Positions 1 to 9,380 are shown, counted from the stretch's first letter. The stretch: 64,000 bases of DNA from Lachnospiraceae bacterium Marseille-Q4251 (GCA_018223435.1 JAGTTO010000001.1:2046001-2110000); one strand, 5' to 3'. Notes: generated by a model from the sequence alone, not told the origin. Numbers and translations are program-made.

Positions 1-130
1 CATCCCGGAAAGCCCGTATCAGCCAGGAAAACTGTCCTTTCGGAAAAATTGATCCGTCTCTGAAAGACAGCTCTTCAATCTGTCCGTTTCCTAAAAGTTT
101 CAGTTCGCCTTCTCCAATTCTTATCTTCAT
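1..130 (-). CDS. Partial hypothetical protein, N-terminus only
   Basis: The ATG at 128-130 opens a minus-strand frame of 43 codons that leaves the window at base 1. The predicted start is MKIRIGEGELKLLGNGQIEE. A weak purine-rich ribosome site (AAAAGGTGG) lies upstream. The gene follows the decayed sugar-importer locus but is separated from it by the hairpin at 187-220. No catalytic motif lies in the visible part. Its position beside importer and mannosidase remnants suggests a carbohydrate enzyme, but that is only context. Confidence 0.6.
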   Translation of the reverse strand, partial: MKIRIGEGELKLLGNGQIEELSFRDGSIFPKGQFSWLIRAFRD

Positions 131-186
131 CTTTTTCCACCTTTTATTCAGTCAGATTCCGGATTTTAGAAATTTCTTTCCTTTTA

Positions 187-220
187 AAAAGACGGCGTGA
201 CAGAATCCACGCCGTCTTTT
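187..220 (-). terminator. Intrinsic terminator after binding-protein remnant
   Basis: A 13-bp stem with arms AAAAGACGGCGTG and CACGCCGTCTTTT closes an 8-nt loop. T runs lie on both sides, so it can act on either strand. It sits just after the stop of the solute-binding-protein remnant and before the partial gene at 1-130. Confidence 0.85.
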
Positions 221-230
221 ATTTTTTTTA

Positions 231-1124
231 TTATTCGGCTTTCACTGCACCTTTATATTCAAGATACTGATCCAGACCTAATTTGTCAAGCTGTTCCAGA
301 TAGCCATCCCAGTCTGCATTGATATCAGACTGACCTGCAACCCATTTTGCCTGGCACTGGGTAATGCCTTGATGGAAGCTTCCAGTTCTGCGATCTCTTC
401 CGAATGCTCCAGATCCGGCCACTGATCCGGTACACATTTTTCAGTCAGATACGGCTCATACATGGAATCTCTGTACTCTGTCTCGTTATAAACAGGTTCT
501 AATTCTTCTTTGACCTTAAAGCCTTCCGGAATGTATTTCGGCAGTGACTGCGGCCACAGGTTACCCCAGTCATTTCTTTCCTGCACCTCCTGAGATTCTT
601 TCGTTATATCGATCTTGGTGTAGGAACCGTCTTCCTGTTTGAACAGTACCTCATCCAGCACGCCATTCTGGAACATCACAGAGTTGTCCAGCTCAAAGAA
701 GTTGTCCCACCAGCGGCAGATCATTTCCGGATGCTCTGCATTATCCGTGATAACCACCTGATTCTTCAGTACCGTAAGTATCTCTCTGCCATACCGGGTT
801 CTCAACACCTTCGCTCTTTAATACAGGAAGCGGAGTCCAGTCCGGCATTACCGTTACATCCTGCTGCACAATATCGCCCATACATGATGCACACACCGTA
901 CAGATCCTGTCCGCCTTTGCTCTTCCAGGTAGCGGCGTCCTGTGTAAAGAGTTCCGGATCGATCAGACCCTCTGCATACAGGCTTGCCAGATATTCCATT
1001 CCCTTTTTGTATGCCTCGGAAGTTGCTCCGAAGACAAGCTGATCGCCATTCATGGTAAAACCGTTTTCATCGATAGAGCAGCCAAAATATCCTGCCAGAT
1101 ACCCGAGATGCAGGTTGTCCGGAG
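231..1124 (-). pseudogene. Sugar ABC solute-binding protein, 5'-truncated and frameshifted
   Basis: This is the C-terminal part of an extracellular LipO-type sugar-binding protein. Recognisable pieces are the stretch around YLASLYAEGLIDPELFTQDA, a middle block containing DWTPLPVLKSEG and the C-terminal DADWDGYLEQLDKLGLDQYL-like end. The pieces lie in different frames: one indel falls near 868-878 (inside a GGG run on the coding strand) and a second near 362-372. The signal peptide and N-terminal lobe are missing because the frame joins the permease gene at about 1124. The product cannot be functional. Long neighbouring genes are clean, so local decay is more likely than general sequencing error. 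Confidence 0.8.
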
Positions 1125-1716
1125 AACCGGACAGCGGCAGTGCAACACTGAAAAAGAATTTTCCATGCCCGCAGCCATCCAGTTCTGCCGCCTCATACAG
1201 TTCCTCCGAAATATTCTGCTGGAAGAATGTCCGTGCTACAATCATGTTATAAACACTCAACGCTCCCGGGATGATCAGAGACCACATGGTGTCCAGAAGT
1301 CCTGTTTTCTGTACCACCAGGTACATGGGGATCATTCCGCCGCTGAGGAACATTGTGATCATGTAAAAGATCGTCACCGGTTTCTTCAGGAAAAATTTCT
1401 TTCTGGAGAGCGCATATGCCGTCGGAAGCGTTACCGCCAGATTGAGCATTGTTCCGCAAAAGGTATAGAAAAGAGAATTCAGAAAGCTTCTTATAATCCT
1501 GCTGTCCTTGAAAACCTCCGCGTATCCTTTAAAGTTCAGACCGATGGGATAAAAGATCACCTTACCTCCCGCCACCGCTTTCGGATCGGAAACGGACGAA
1601 ATAATGATAAAATATAATGGATAGGCTACAATGATAAAGATAAGAGTCAGGATGATAAAAAGCACTGCATCAAAGATGACATCTTCTCTTGATCTTCTGA
1701 TTTTTTTCGTGTGCAT
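1125..1716 (-). pseudogene. YtcP-type sugar permease, 3'-truncated, fused to binding protein
   Basis: The first 197 or so residues are a typical carbohydrate ABC permease of the YtcP (CUT1, MalG-like) type. They include the N-terminal membrane segment at about residues 15-38 and the EAA-like loop (EELYEAAELDGCG near 171-183). A full member has about 290-300 residues. Here the frame switches without a stop, after VALPLSGS, into the middle of the binding-protein sequence. The last membrane segments are lost. The join lies in a short palindrome (TCCGG-TTCT-CCGGA) that may mark the deletion point. Confidence 0.8.
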
Positions 1717-1731
1717 ACGATCTTCCTCCTC

Positions 1732-2319
1732 TTACCACAGACTGTTTCCTGAGAGCTTGTCTGCTATCTTGTTTACTATAACCAAAAGAACCGCATTGAC
1801 CAGGGAGTTGAAAAGACCGATCGCCGTGGAATACGACAGGTTGTTGTCTACCAGACCCACCTGATATACATAAGTGGAGATCACCTGGGATACTCCCTTA
1901 TTCAGATCATTCTGCAGAAGGAATACCTTCTCAAAACCTACGGAAAGAATACTTCCACAGCTCATGATCAACAGAACGGTCGCCGTCGGCATGATACCCG
2001 GCAGGTCGATATAGCGGATCAGCTGAAACTTGCTTGCTCCGTCGCAGATCGCCGCTTCGTGAAGTTCCGAACTGATTCCTGCCAGAGCCGCAAAATAAAT
2101 TACGGAAGACCAGCCCATGCCCTGCCATACGCCGGACCATACATAAATGTGACGCCATAGCTTCTCTTCCGCCATAAAATTCACCGCATTGCCGCCCAGC
2201 GCCTTGATCACATGATTGATGATACCAACCGATGGGGAAAGAAACAGGATCAGCATACCGCACATAACAACGGTCGAAATAAAGTTCGGTGCATAAGTAA
2301 CGGTCTGAATCACCTTTCT
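1732..2319 (-). pseudogene. LplB-type sugar permease, 5'-truncated, fused to GH38 start
   Basis: From about VIQTVTYAPNFISTVV to the stop this is the C-terminal two thirds of an LplB-type (CUT1, MalF-like) permease. It has the EAA loop (ELHEAAICDGASKFQLIRYI) and the final membrane segment. The first hundred or so residues are missing and replaced in frame by the N-terminus of a GH38 alpha-mannosidase. It lies 15 bp upstream of the YtcP fragment, the normal permease pair order. Without its first membrane segments the importer is presumed dead. Confidence 0.8.
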
Positions 2320-2667
2320 GTCCATCATTTCCGCAAGCTTCCGGTCCAGATACCGACAGTCTGTCAGATCTGTGAAGTTCAGATAGTTTGCTGACAGGCC
2401 GATATTTCCGGAACGCACTTCCGCCCAGAAATCCTTCTTTTCTTCCTCTGAGGCCCTTTTCAGGAACTGTTCCACACAATACCAGGTTTCGCAGTTCCAT
2501 TTCAGATCCTTCTGCATGGTCTGCTTTTCCAGTCCCTCCTTGATCAGGGCGGCAGCCCTGCGGATATTGTGGACCTGATTAAAGATCACCTGCTCCTGAA
2601 GATCTGTATAACCTACGTCCGTGTGGGAATGGTGTACGATGTAAACATCCTTGATTTTCTGTCCCAT
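2320..2667 (-). pseudogene. GH38 alpha-mannosidase, N-terminal fragment
   Basis: The ATG at 2665-2667 has a good ribosome site (AAAGGAG, 9 nt upstream) and starts MGQKIKDVYIVHHSHTDVGY. The HxHTDxGYTD motif is the zinc-binding signature at the start of GH38 alpha-mannosidases, where His and Asp hold the metal. About 116 residues remain of a protein that is usually 800-1000 long, and the frame then enters permease sequence. The open frame extends upstream to 2766, but that part is a dispersed repeat and not protein. Context suggests the locus once imported and cleaved alpha-mannosides. Confidence 0.75.
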
Positions 2668-2706
2668 CTTCTTTTTTCTCCTTTTGTGATATAATCTGGC
2701 ATAGCC

Positions 2707-2760
2707 GTTCAGAACATCAGCGAAATGAAAAATCAGATTCTGAACGTCCTGAACAGTTAC
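2707..2760 (-). repeat. Short copy of dispersed palindromic repeat family 1
   Basis: On the minus strand this reads GTAACTGTTCAGGACGTTCAG, then a short core TCTGATTTTTCATTTCGC, then TGATGTTCTGAAC. It matches the two ends of the larger copies at 17541-17725, 34259-34420 and 57465-57699, with the middle deleted. It sits between the divergent AraC and GH38 remnants. Confidence 0.8.
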
Positions 2761-2822
2761 AAACAATAGCGATTTACGCAGGTAAATCAGCAGATTTCGA
2801 GTAAAACAGTTAGGAGCTTCCC

Positions 2823-3595
2823 ATGGATAAAACCAGCCTGATCATCCAGAACAGACTACATGAAGCAACCGTCAGTCTGGAACGTGCGCATCTGATCTAT
2901 TGTGACGAGAACTGGAAGTGTGATTATTCCGTTCCGCCTTTTTCTAGTATCGGTCTGATCCTGCAGGGAGAGGGCGTTATCTGTATTGACAAAAAACCCA
3001 TTCACCCGACAGCCGGCCAGCTATACTTGCTTCCTTCCAATACACTGCAGACCTTTTCAACATCTGCATCCGATCCTTATCACAAATATTTCTGCCATTT
3101 TGAGATCAGCTGTCATGAAACAGATCTCTTCGAACTGATCCATCTTCCGCTCTGTGTTGACAGCCCTGACCCGGAGAAATCAGAGGTCTTGTTCTGCGAA
3201 ATGATCGATGCTCTCAACGGAAATGACATTTTTTCTGCCCTGAAAGCCAAACAGGCGCTTTTGAATCTCCTCTGTCCAATGCCATTCTCTATGTGCAGAA
3301 TCATCTCTCCGAACAGATCACCGTCTCGGAAATGGCTCAGGCCGTCAGTTATCATGTCAGCCACTTCACTCAGCTCTTCCAGAAGCAGATGGGCATTTCC
3401 CCCGGGCAGTTCATTCAGAAGAAAAAATCCGATACGGCTGCCCAGCTTCTCACATCCACGGATCTGCCGGTCGCTGAGATCGCAGACTCTCTGGGATTCA
3501 GTAATCCCTTTTATTTTTCCAGCTTTTTCAAAAAGCAGACCGGAATGACACCATCAGCCTATCGAACGATCTACCTCCGCACTTATCTGCAGTAA
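2823..3595 (+). pseudogene. AraC-family regulator with frameshift
   Basis: The N-terminal 150 or so residues form an AraC-type cupin-like sensor (FSSIGLILQGEG, then PTAGQLYLLPSNT). The C-terminal DNA-binding domain, with two helix-turn-helix motifs (ITVSEMAQAVSYHVSHFTQL and PVAEIADSLGFSNPFYFSSF), continues in another frame from about 3270. One indel near 3265-3275 separates them. The gene is divergent from the decayed importer and mannosidase genes, the usual position for their activator. As read it gives a regulator without its DNA-binding domain. Confidence 0.85.
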
Positions 3596-3598
3596 AAA

Positions 3599-3635
3599 AC
3601 CTCCTGTGTCAAAACATAACACAGGAGGTTTTTTT
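3599..3635. terminator. Bidirectional intrinsic terminator
   Basis: The arms ACCTCCTGTGT and ACACAGGAGGT are flanked by A and T runs (seven T on the plus strand). It lies directly after the AraC remnant and downstream of cdaR on the other strand, so it can end transcription of both. Confidence 0.9.
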
Positions 3636-3735
3636 CATACATGCAGTATTCTTTTGTAAATATATAATTTTCTACGATTTTCTGCCTGCGGCAGGGTTTT
3701 AAAGCCTGCTCTTCTCCAGGCGGCTCACACAGTCC

Positions 3736-4824
3736 TCAGTATTCCTGATTCTCCATATACTTCATATAATTCACTACCATCAGAGCAATCTTGAAAGTCA
3801 GGGCGTCATCAAATTTGCGGATATCGAGACCGGTGCTCTTCTGAAGCTTCTCCAGACGGTACACCAGAGTGTTTCGGTGCACATAGAGCTGTCTGGATGT
3901 CTCGGAAACGTTCAGATTATTCTCAAAGAACTTGTTGATCGTAGTCAGTGTCTCTTCATCCAGAGAGTCCGGAATGTTGTCGCCGAAAACCTCATGCATG
4001 AACATCTCACAGAGAGAAATGGGCAGCTGATAGATCAGACGGCCGATTCCAAGAGTATTGTATGCAATGATCCGTTTCTCTGCGTAAAAAATCTTGCCTA
4101 CATCCAGAGCCATTTTGGCTTCTTTATAAGATTTGGAGACCTGTTTGATCTCGCTTACAATGGTACCATAGGAGATCCGTACCGTGGCCATGGCCTCGGA
4201 GTTCAGCATATCCTTCATCATATTGGCAACCTGCTCCACTTCCTCATAGTCCTCGTCCTCGCGAAGCTCGTGGATCAGGATGATGCTGCGTTCATCCACA
4301 GCGGTGATAAAATCTTTGGTGCGGGTGGCAAACAGTGTTTTCAAAAGCTCTCTGGCATTCAGATCTTTCTCTTGTTTGGTCTCGATCATGTAAACAACCC
4401 GGCGTGCTTCCACCTCAATGTGAAGCTTTTTCGCCCGGTTGTAAATATCCACCAGAAGAAGATTGTCCAGAAGCAGATTCTGAATAAAGTTATTTTTGTC
4501 AAAACGTTCTTTGTATGCAACGATCAGATTCTGAATCTCACTGACTGCTACTTTTCCGATCATATAGGCATCTTCGCTGGAACCTCTTGCCACAAGTATG
4601 TATTCCACAACCTGATCATCAAAAATCTTGAAAAAATGATAGCCCTGGATCACCTGGCTGTCTGCTGCTGAATCATTAAAGAGACGAACCATATCCGTAG
4701 AAATATCATCTCCGTTAAAGGTAGAAACCACGGTTCTTCCTTCCGGATCAAACACACACAGATCAATTCTGGTTATGGAGCGAAGTTCATCAATCGCATT
4801 CTGTAGTACCTGGCTGGAAATCAT
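3736..4824 (-). CDS. cdaR: CdaR-family sugar-diacid-type transcription regulator
   Basis: This is an intact 362-residue regulator of the CdaR/PucR-type family. Residues 1-135 look like the putative sugar-diacid recognition domain (DELRSITRIDLCVFDPEGRT). A central GGDEF-like linker follows. The C-terminus (about 295-355) is a PucR-type helix-turn-helix with NNLNVSETSRQLYVHRNTLV and the following YRLEKLQ helix. Family members sense glycerate, glucarate or galactarate and activate nearby uptake genes. No such genes are adjacent, so the effector is unknown. It has its own promoter at 4868-4896. Confidence 0.85.
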   Translation of the reverse strand: MISSQVLQNAIDELRSITRIDLCVFDPEGRTVVSTFNGDDISTDMVRLFNDSAADSQVIQGYHFFKIFDDQVVEYILVARGSSEDAYMIGKVAVSEIQNLIVAYKERFDKNNFIQNLLLDNLLLVDIYNRAKKLHIEVEARRVVYMIETKQEKDLNARELLKTLFATRTKDFITAVDERSIILIHELREDEDYEEVEQVANMMKDMLNSEAMATVRISYGTIVSEIKQVSKSYKEAKMALDVGKIFYAEKRIIAYNTLGIGRLIYQLPISLCEMFMHEVFGDNIPDSLDEETLTTINKFFENNLNVSETSRQLYVHRNTLVYRLEKLQKSTGLDIRKFDDALTFKIALMVVNYMKYMENQEY

Positions 4825-4867
4825 TGTCCCACTTCCTCTCTTTCATTCACGAAAAATAACTACTTAC

Positions 4868-4896
4868 AGTATACTAAAACCCTCCGGGCGGTGCAA
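4868..4896 (-). promoter_or_regulatory. Sigma-70-type promoter of cdaR
   Basis: On the minus strand TTGCAC and TATACT are separated by 17 bp, about 45-70 bp upstream of the cdaR start. The -35 box differs from consensus at one or two positions. Confidence 0.75.
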
Positions 4897-4908
4897 GTGA
4901 AAATTTTG

Positions 4909-5269
4909 TCAGCTTCTTCCCACTTTTTTTGCCCGCTTCACCCGATACATGTTTTCATCCGCACTTTTCGATTAATTCCTTCCTCCCGGCTGTCATATTC
5001 CACCACACCATAGCTGAAGCTCATGGTAAAATCCTCTTTTGAAGCTTCCTTCAGACTTTTCTGTATTTTTTCCAATTTCCCACAGAAAGGTCTTTGGAAT
5101 ATTCCAGCATCTCCTCAACAGTCCGTTCCAATACCTGAAGTCCCCGTCCCAGTTTCTGGTATGGTTCGTCCAGCTTTGTGATATCCAGCGTCTGAATCTC
5201 CTTGTCATAAAGGATACTCCGTAAATACTCAAATAAAAGTTCACAGTTCTTATCTTCCATAAGCTGCAC
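4909..5269 (-). pseudogene. Diguanylate cyclase remnant (GGDEF protein), internally deleted
   Basis: A GTG start at 5267-5269 opens MQLMEDKNCELLFEYLRSIL, an N-terminus typical of Lachnospiraceae GGDEF proteins. After about 65 residues (YSKDLSVGNW) the sequence jumps out of frame to the C-terminal end of a GGDEF domain: TMSFSYGVVEYDS in one frame, then ADENMYRVKRAKK ending at the TGA at 4909. The catalytic GGDEF loop is missing. It starts 2 bp after the V4R-like fragment, so both were probably one c-di-GMP operon before deletion. Confidence 0.7.
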
Positions 5270-5271
5270 CT

Positions 5272-5502
5272 TTATTCCTTTATTTCTGCCCGGAAACCGG
5301 CATCCTGAAAGACCTGAATCTGTGTTTCCTTTCCAAACTGGCGGATCAGCTGTTCCCGGATGGAATACTCCAGCAGTCGGTATATTGTCACCGGAATGTC
5401 CTTTCCCAGGTTTCCTCTGGAACCGTCCGCATAATTCATAAAATCCGCCAGCTCCAGCTCCTTTTTATTTTCCAGAAAAACATTATCCCGCATCTCTTTC
5501 AT
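5272..5502 (-). pseudogene. V4R-like sensor protein fragment, 3'-truncated
   Basis: The 76-residue frame (start MKEMRDNVFLENKKELELAD) resembles the first third of a V4R-type small-molecule-binding protein that often precedes diguanylate cyclases in this family. Full-length versions are roughly 180 residues. Here the frame ends at FRAEIKE, just before the cyclase remnant, as if the rest was deleted. Family assignment rests on pattern memory of this gene pair and is moderate. Confidence 0.5.
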
Positions 5503-5645
5503 ACCGCCTCAACTCTATAACTCTTTCGTAAATTCAACTTTTAAAGTCAATTTTTGGCTAACGAAATAATATATCTACTATTATTAAAACACACTTTGTA
5601 ATCTCTTGCAAGGAAAAGAATCATACTTACAGGTTTATGTTCATA

Positions 5646-5673
5646 AAAAAGAGCCGCAAGCGGCTCTTTTTTA
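5646..5673. terminator. Bidirectional intrinsic terminator
   Basis: The arms AAAAAAGAGCCGC and GCGGCTCTTTTTT close an AA loop. It lies between the V4R/cyclase remnants and the ABC exporter operon and ends the exporter transcript on the minus strand. Confidence 0.9.
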
Positions 5674-5756
5674 CCCGAATCCATGCGCAGGCTTCCTTCC
5701 GTCGGAGTTTTTTATCTGATAGAAAATCCGGAGAAATTTCCTGGAGGTCGTCTTTT

Positions 5757-7538
5757 TTATTCAAATTGTGCCCGGTATAGGGATGCATAAAATCCATTTT
5801 TTTCCATCAGGGTTTTATGAGTCCCCTGTTCAACAATCCTGCCTTCATTCACCACCAAAATCAAATTCGCATTGCGGATAGTGGAAAGTCTATGGGCAAT
5901 AACAAAGCAGGTCTTATCACGCATCAGGGTGCGCATGGCTTCCTGGATCAGCATTTCTGTCTGAAGATCCACATTGGAGGTTGCCTCATCCAGAATCAAC
6001 AGATGAGCCGGCTGCAGCATGGCACGGGCAATGGTCATCAGCTGTTTCTGTCCCTTGGAGATATTGACACCATCCTCTGTGATGACGGTATCATAGCCAT
6101 GGGGCAGACGCATGATCATTCCGTGAATGTGCGCCGCCTTTGCCGCGGCAATCACTGCCTCTCTGGTGGCATCGGGATTACCATAGGCAATATTGTCATG
6201 TATGGTTCCATTGAAGAGCCAGGTATCCTGAAGCACCATGGAGAAAGAGCCTCTCAGGCTTTTTCGTGTCACCTGATAGATGGATTGGCCATCAATCAGG
6301 ATCTCCCCACTTTGAGGATCATAAAACCGCATGAGAAGATTTACAATGGTCGTCTTTCCCGCACCGGTAGGTCCCACAATGGCGATCATATTTCCCGGTT
6401 CTGCCGTCAGATTGATGTTCTTTAGAATCATTTTCTCAGAATCATAGCCGAAATCCACATGTTTTAAGTCTACCTCTCCCTTTTCTACCTGAAGAGGAAA
6501 TGCTCCCTGTACATCCGCCGTCTCCTCCTCTTCATTTAACAGCTCAAATACCCGCTCAGCTGCCGCAAGAGCAGACTGTAACTCACTGAAAATATTGGCC
6601 GCCTCATTGATGGGGCCGGAAAATTTCCGGGAATAGAGTACGAAGGAGGAGATATTGCCAAGGGTAATTGCTCCATTTAAATACATCAATGCCCCAAAAA
6701 TACTGATCAGCGTCAGGGAAAGATTGTTAATAAAGTTCACAGAGGGGCCGGTACTGCTGGCATAGTACTCTGCCTTGTAATAGCTATTCACTGCATCCTC
6801 GTTTTTCTCATCAAAACGTGTCAGCGCATCCTCCTCCCGATGGTAAGCGCGAATCGTCTTTTGTCCGGAAATATACTCTTCCGCAAAACCGTTCAGTGCT
6901 CCCAGGCACTTGGAACGATTGTGATACAGGGGGCGTACCCGGCTGGTCATAAAACGAGTAAACAGCACCGACAGCGGAACCGTAACTACAAAAACCAGCA
7001 CCAGAAGAGGAGAGATCTTGATCATCATGACCAAAGCTCCCACTATAGTAATAATACTCGTCAAAATCTGCACCAGGTCATTGGAAAGAGAGGTATTCAC
7101 CGTGTCAATATCATAACTGATTCGGCTTAAAAGCTCTCCTATCTGGTGGGTATCAAAGTACTTCACAGGCAAGTGCATCAGTTTGTAAAAAAGATCCCCA
7201 CGCATCAACCGTACCGTACGCTGGCTGATCCGCAGCACGATCTGTGGTACCAGGTATGCCAATGCGGCAGATGCCACATAAAAAACAATCATCTGCAGGG
7301 CATAATAATAAACTGTCTGAAAATCTACCTGCCCTTTTCCCCCTGAAGCTGCATCGATGGCGCGCCCGCACAAGGCAGGTCCTATCAGTTGGAACACATT
7401 TCCCACAATGCTTAAGACAAGTGCAAGAATCAGCAGCGGTGCACTGTGAAGCATATATTGGCCTAACATAGACAGGGTTCGGGAAGTATTCCGGGGCTTT
7501 TGTAGACTTCCATTTCGAGGTTGTAACGCTCCTGCCAT
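5757..7538 (-). CDS. ABC exporter half-transporter, canonical ATPase subunit
   Basis: This 593-residue protein has an N-terminal six-helix type IV exporter membrane domain (about 30-330) and a C-terminal ATPase domain. It has Walker A GPTGAGKT, a slightly altered signature NISKGQKQ, Walker B LLILDEATS with the catalytic Glu, and the switch His in AHRLSTIRNA. Its start overlaps the stop of the gene at 7538-9253, which encodes the partner. The pair matches LmrCD/BmrCD-type heterodimeric drug or lipid exporters that act in the cell membrane. The substrate is unknown. Confidence 0.9.
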   Translation of the reverse strand: MAGALQPRNGSLQKPRNTSRTLSMLGQYMLHSAPLLILALVLSIVGNVFQLIGPALCGRAIDAASGGKGQVDFQTVYYYALQMIVFYVASAALAYLVPQIVLRISQRTVRLMRGDLFYKLMHLPVKYFDTHQIGELLSRISYDIDTVNTSLSNDLVQILTSIITIVGALVMMIKISPLLVLVFVVTVPLSVLFTRFMTSRVRPLYHNRSKCLGALNGFAEEYISGQKTIRAYHREEDALTRFDEKNEDAVNSYYKAEYYASSTGPSVNFINNLSLTLISIFGALMYLNGAITLGNISSFVLYSRKFSGPINEAANIFSELQSALAAAERVFELLNEEEETADVQGAFPLQVEKGEVDLKHVDFGYDSEKMILKNINLTAEPGNMIAIVGPTGAGKTTIVNLLMRFYDPQSGEILIDGQSIYQVTRKSLRGSFSMVLQDTWLFNGTIHDNIAYGNPDATREAVIAAAKAAHIHGMIMRLPHGYDTVITEDGVNISKGQKQLMTIARAMLQPAHLLILDEATSNVDLQTEMLIQEAMRTLMRDKTCFVIAHRLSTIRNANLILVVNEGRIVEQGTHKTLMEKNGFYASLYRAQFE

Positions 7539-9253
7539 TATTCCTCACCTCCTGTCTGGATTTTCGCAATCTGTTGATACAGGGAACAGGTTTCCATCAA
7601 TTCTTCATGGAAGCCCAGTCCTGCCACTCTGCCCTCATCCAGCACTAAAATCTGATCTGCATTTCGCACAGAACTTACCCTCTGTGCTACCAGAATCACT
7701 GTAATATCCGGGTATTCCCTTCGGATGGCATTTCTCAAGGCCGCATCCGTCTGATAATCCAACGCACTGGAGGAATCATCCAAAATCAGGATATTCGGCT
7801 TTCCAGCCAGAGCTCTTGCAATCAATAACCGCTGCTTTTGTCCGCCGGATAAATTTGCTGCCTTTGCATGAACTGGATGACGATATCCCTCCTCCGTATC
7901 CAGAATAAAGGGCTCTGCCTGGGCGCAGCGTGCAGCACGCAGAATGTCTTCCTCAGAAAGTCCCCGCCCAATATCAATGTTATCATAAATCGTCCCGATG
8001 AAAAAGGAATCGGATTGAAACGCCACTCCAAACAGGGAGTGAAGCTTCTCCTCCTCCATGGCGTTAATATTTTTTCCTTCTATATAAATAGCCCCAGAAT
8101 CCACCGGATAAAACCTCTGCAAAAGCTGGATCAGTGTGGTTTTGCCGCTGCCGGTAGCTCCGATAACTCCCAATACCTGACCCTTCTTCAGATGAAAAGA
8201 AATATGTTCCAACGTATAGCCATTGGCAGGCTGTGCATAGGAAAAACATACATCATCAAATACCACGCCTTCTTTTATAGGAGATTCTATCGATGCTCCT
8301 GCCGGCCTTTCCTCCGGCAAATTCATCACCTCAGCAATACGGTTTGCCGAAGCTGTGGCCTGGGAAAGCATGACAAACATTTTGTTCACTGACATCATGG
8401 CATTCAGGATGATGGTAAAGTAAGTAAGAAAAGCAATGATGCTTCCCGGTTTTGTCACTCCCTGGTTAACCCAGTAAGCACCACAGACCACCACCGCAGT
8501 TAAGCCTAAATTTAATACCAGCTGCATCATAGGATCTGTAGCTGCCATAACCGTATCTGCATGAATCTGACTGTTTGAGAGACGTTCACTGTCCTTTTGG
8601 AATCTGGCGCACTCATAATCCCCCTTAGACAACGCACGGATGACACGAATACCTGTGACACTATCCCGCACGGTCCGTATCATGCCATCCACATTTTGCT
8701 GTACACTCGCATACAACGTAATTCCTTTTCCGGAAATCAAAATGACTCCTGCGGCCAGGAAAGGAATGGTAGCAAGCAATACCAGGCTTAGCCGTATATC
8801 CAGAAGCATGGTCACAAAGATTCCTCCCACAAGCAAAATCGGCGCCCGCACCCCCAAACGCTGGATGCGCCCTAGCGTCTGATTCACATGATAGGTGTCT
8901 GTGGTCAGTCGGGAGATCAGACTGGGAATGGTCACTTCGTCCAGCTGCCTTGCAGAAAGATGTTCGATCTTTTCATATAAATCATGACGGATCCGCCGTG
9001 TGGCATCCCTGGATACCGCAGAAGCTCTCCGGTTGGCAATTACATTTCCCAGAAGGGCAATCACCGCGCAGGCAGCCATAGCGATTCCCCATAAAAAGAT
9101 AGCTCCCCGGTCTCCTGTGGGAACCACTTCATCAATCATGTGTGCCAAAATCCACGGAATCGCCAGATCCATCACCGTTCCCGCCAATTTAATGAGAAAC
9201 CCGATCAGCATCCGCAGATATAAGGGTTTTATATATTCTAAAATTTTCTTCAA
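7538..9253 (-). CDS. ABC exporter half-transporter, degenerate ATPase subunit
   Basis: This 571-residue partner starts at a TTG (9251-9253) behind a strong ribosome site (GGGAGG, 7 nt upstream). The membrane domain spans about 15-300. The ATPase domain has Walker A GATGSGKT and a perfect signature LSGGQKQR. Walker B reads ILILDDSSS, with Asp in place of the catalytic Glu, and the switch His is Gln (AQRVSSVRNA). This asymmetry is the hallmark of heterodimeric exporters, where one site does not hydrolyse. The intact signature here would complete the working site of the partner's Walker motifs. Confidence 0.9.
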   Translation of the reverse strand: MKKILEYIKPLYLRMLIGFLIKLAGTVMDLAIPWILAHMIDEVVPTGDRGAIFLWGIAMAACAVIALLGNVIANRRASAVSRDATRRIRHDLYEKIEHLSARQLDEVTIPSLISRLTTDTYHVNQTLGRIQRLGVRAPILLVGGIFVTMLLDIRLSLVLLATIPFLAAGVILISGKGITLYASVQQNVDGMIRTVRDSVTGIRVIRALSKGDYECARFQKDSERLSNSQIHADTVMAATDPMMQLVLNLGLTAVVVCGAYWVNQGVTKPGSIIAFLTYFTIILNAMMSVNKMFVMLSQATASANRIAEVMNLPEERPAGASIESPIKEGVVFDDVCFSYAQPANGYTLEHISFHLKKGQVLGVIGATGSGKTTLIQLLQRFYPVDSGAIYIEGKNINAMEEEKLHSLFGVAFQSDSFFIGTIYDNIDIGRGLSEEDILRAARCAQAEPFILDTEEGYRHPVHAKAANLSGGQKQRLLIARALAGKPNILILDDSSSALDYQTDAALRNAIRREYPDITVILVAQRVSSVRNADQILVLDEGRVAGLGFHEELMETCSLYQQIAKIQTGGEE

Positions 9254-9380
9254 TTCAATCCTCCCGGATGCATCTCTGTAAAGCTACTTTATCCTCTGTT
9301 TTTCATTTTTTATGATACCAAAATGCCAGTGTGCGGTATCCTTTGCTTTCCATATCATGATGCCGTACACCCATCCGATA

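Noticed and set aside
2668..2766. N-terminal extension of the GH38 fragment
   Set aside because: The added codons translate a dispersed repeat, and the ribosome site fits the inner ATG at 2665-2667.
1..5502. General sequencing error as the cause of the broken genes
   Set aside because: CdaR inside the zone and many large genes outside it are intact, and several breaks are deletions and not single-base slips. Local misassembly still needs a read-level check.
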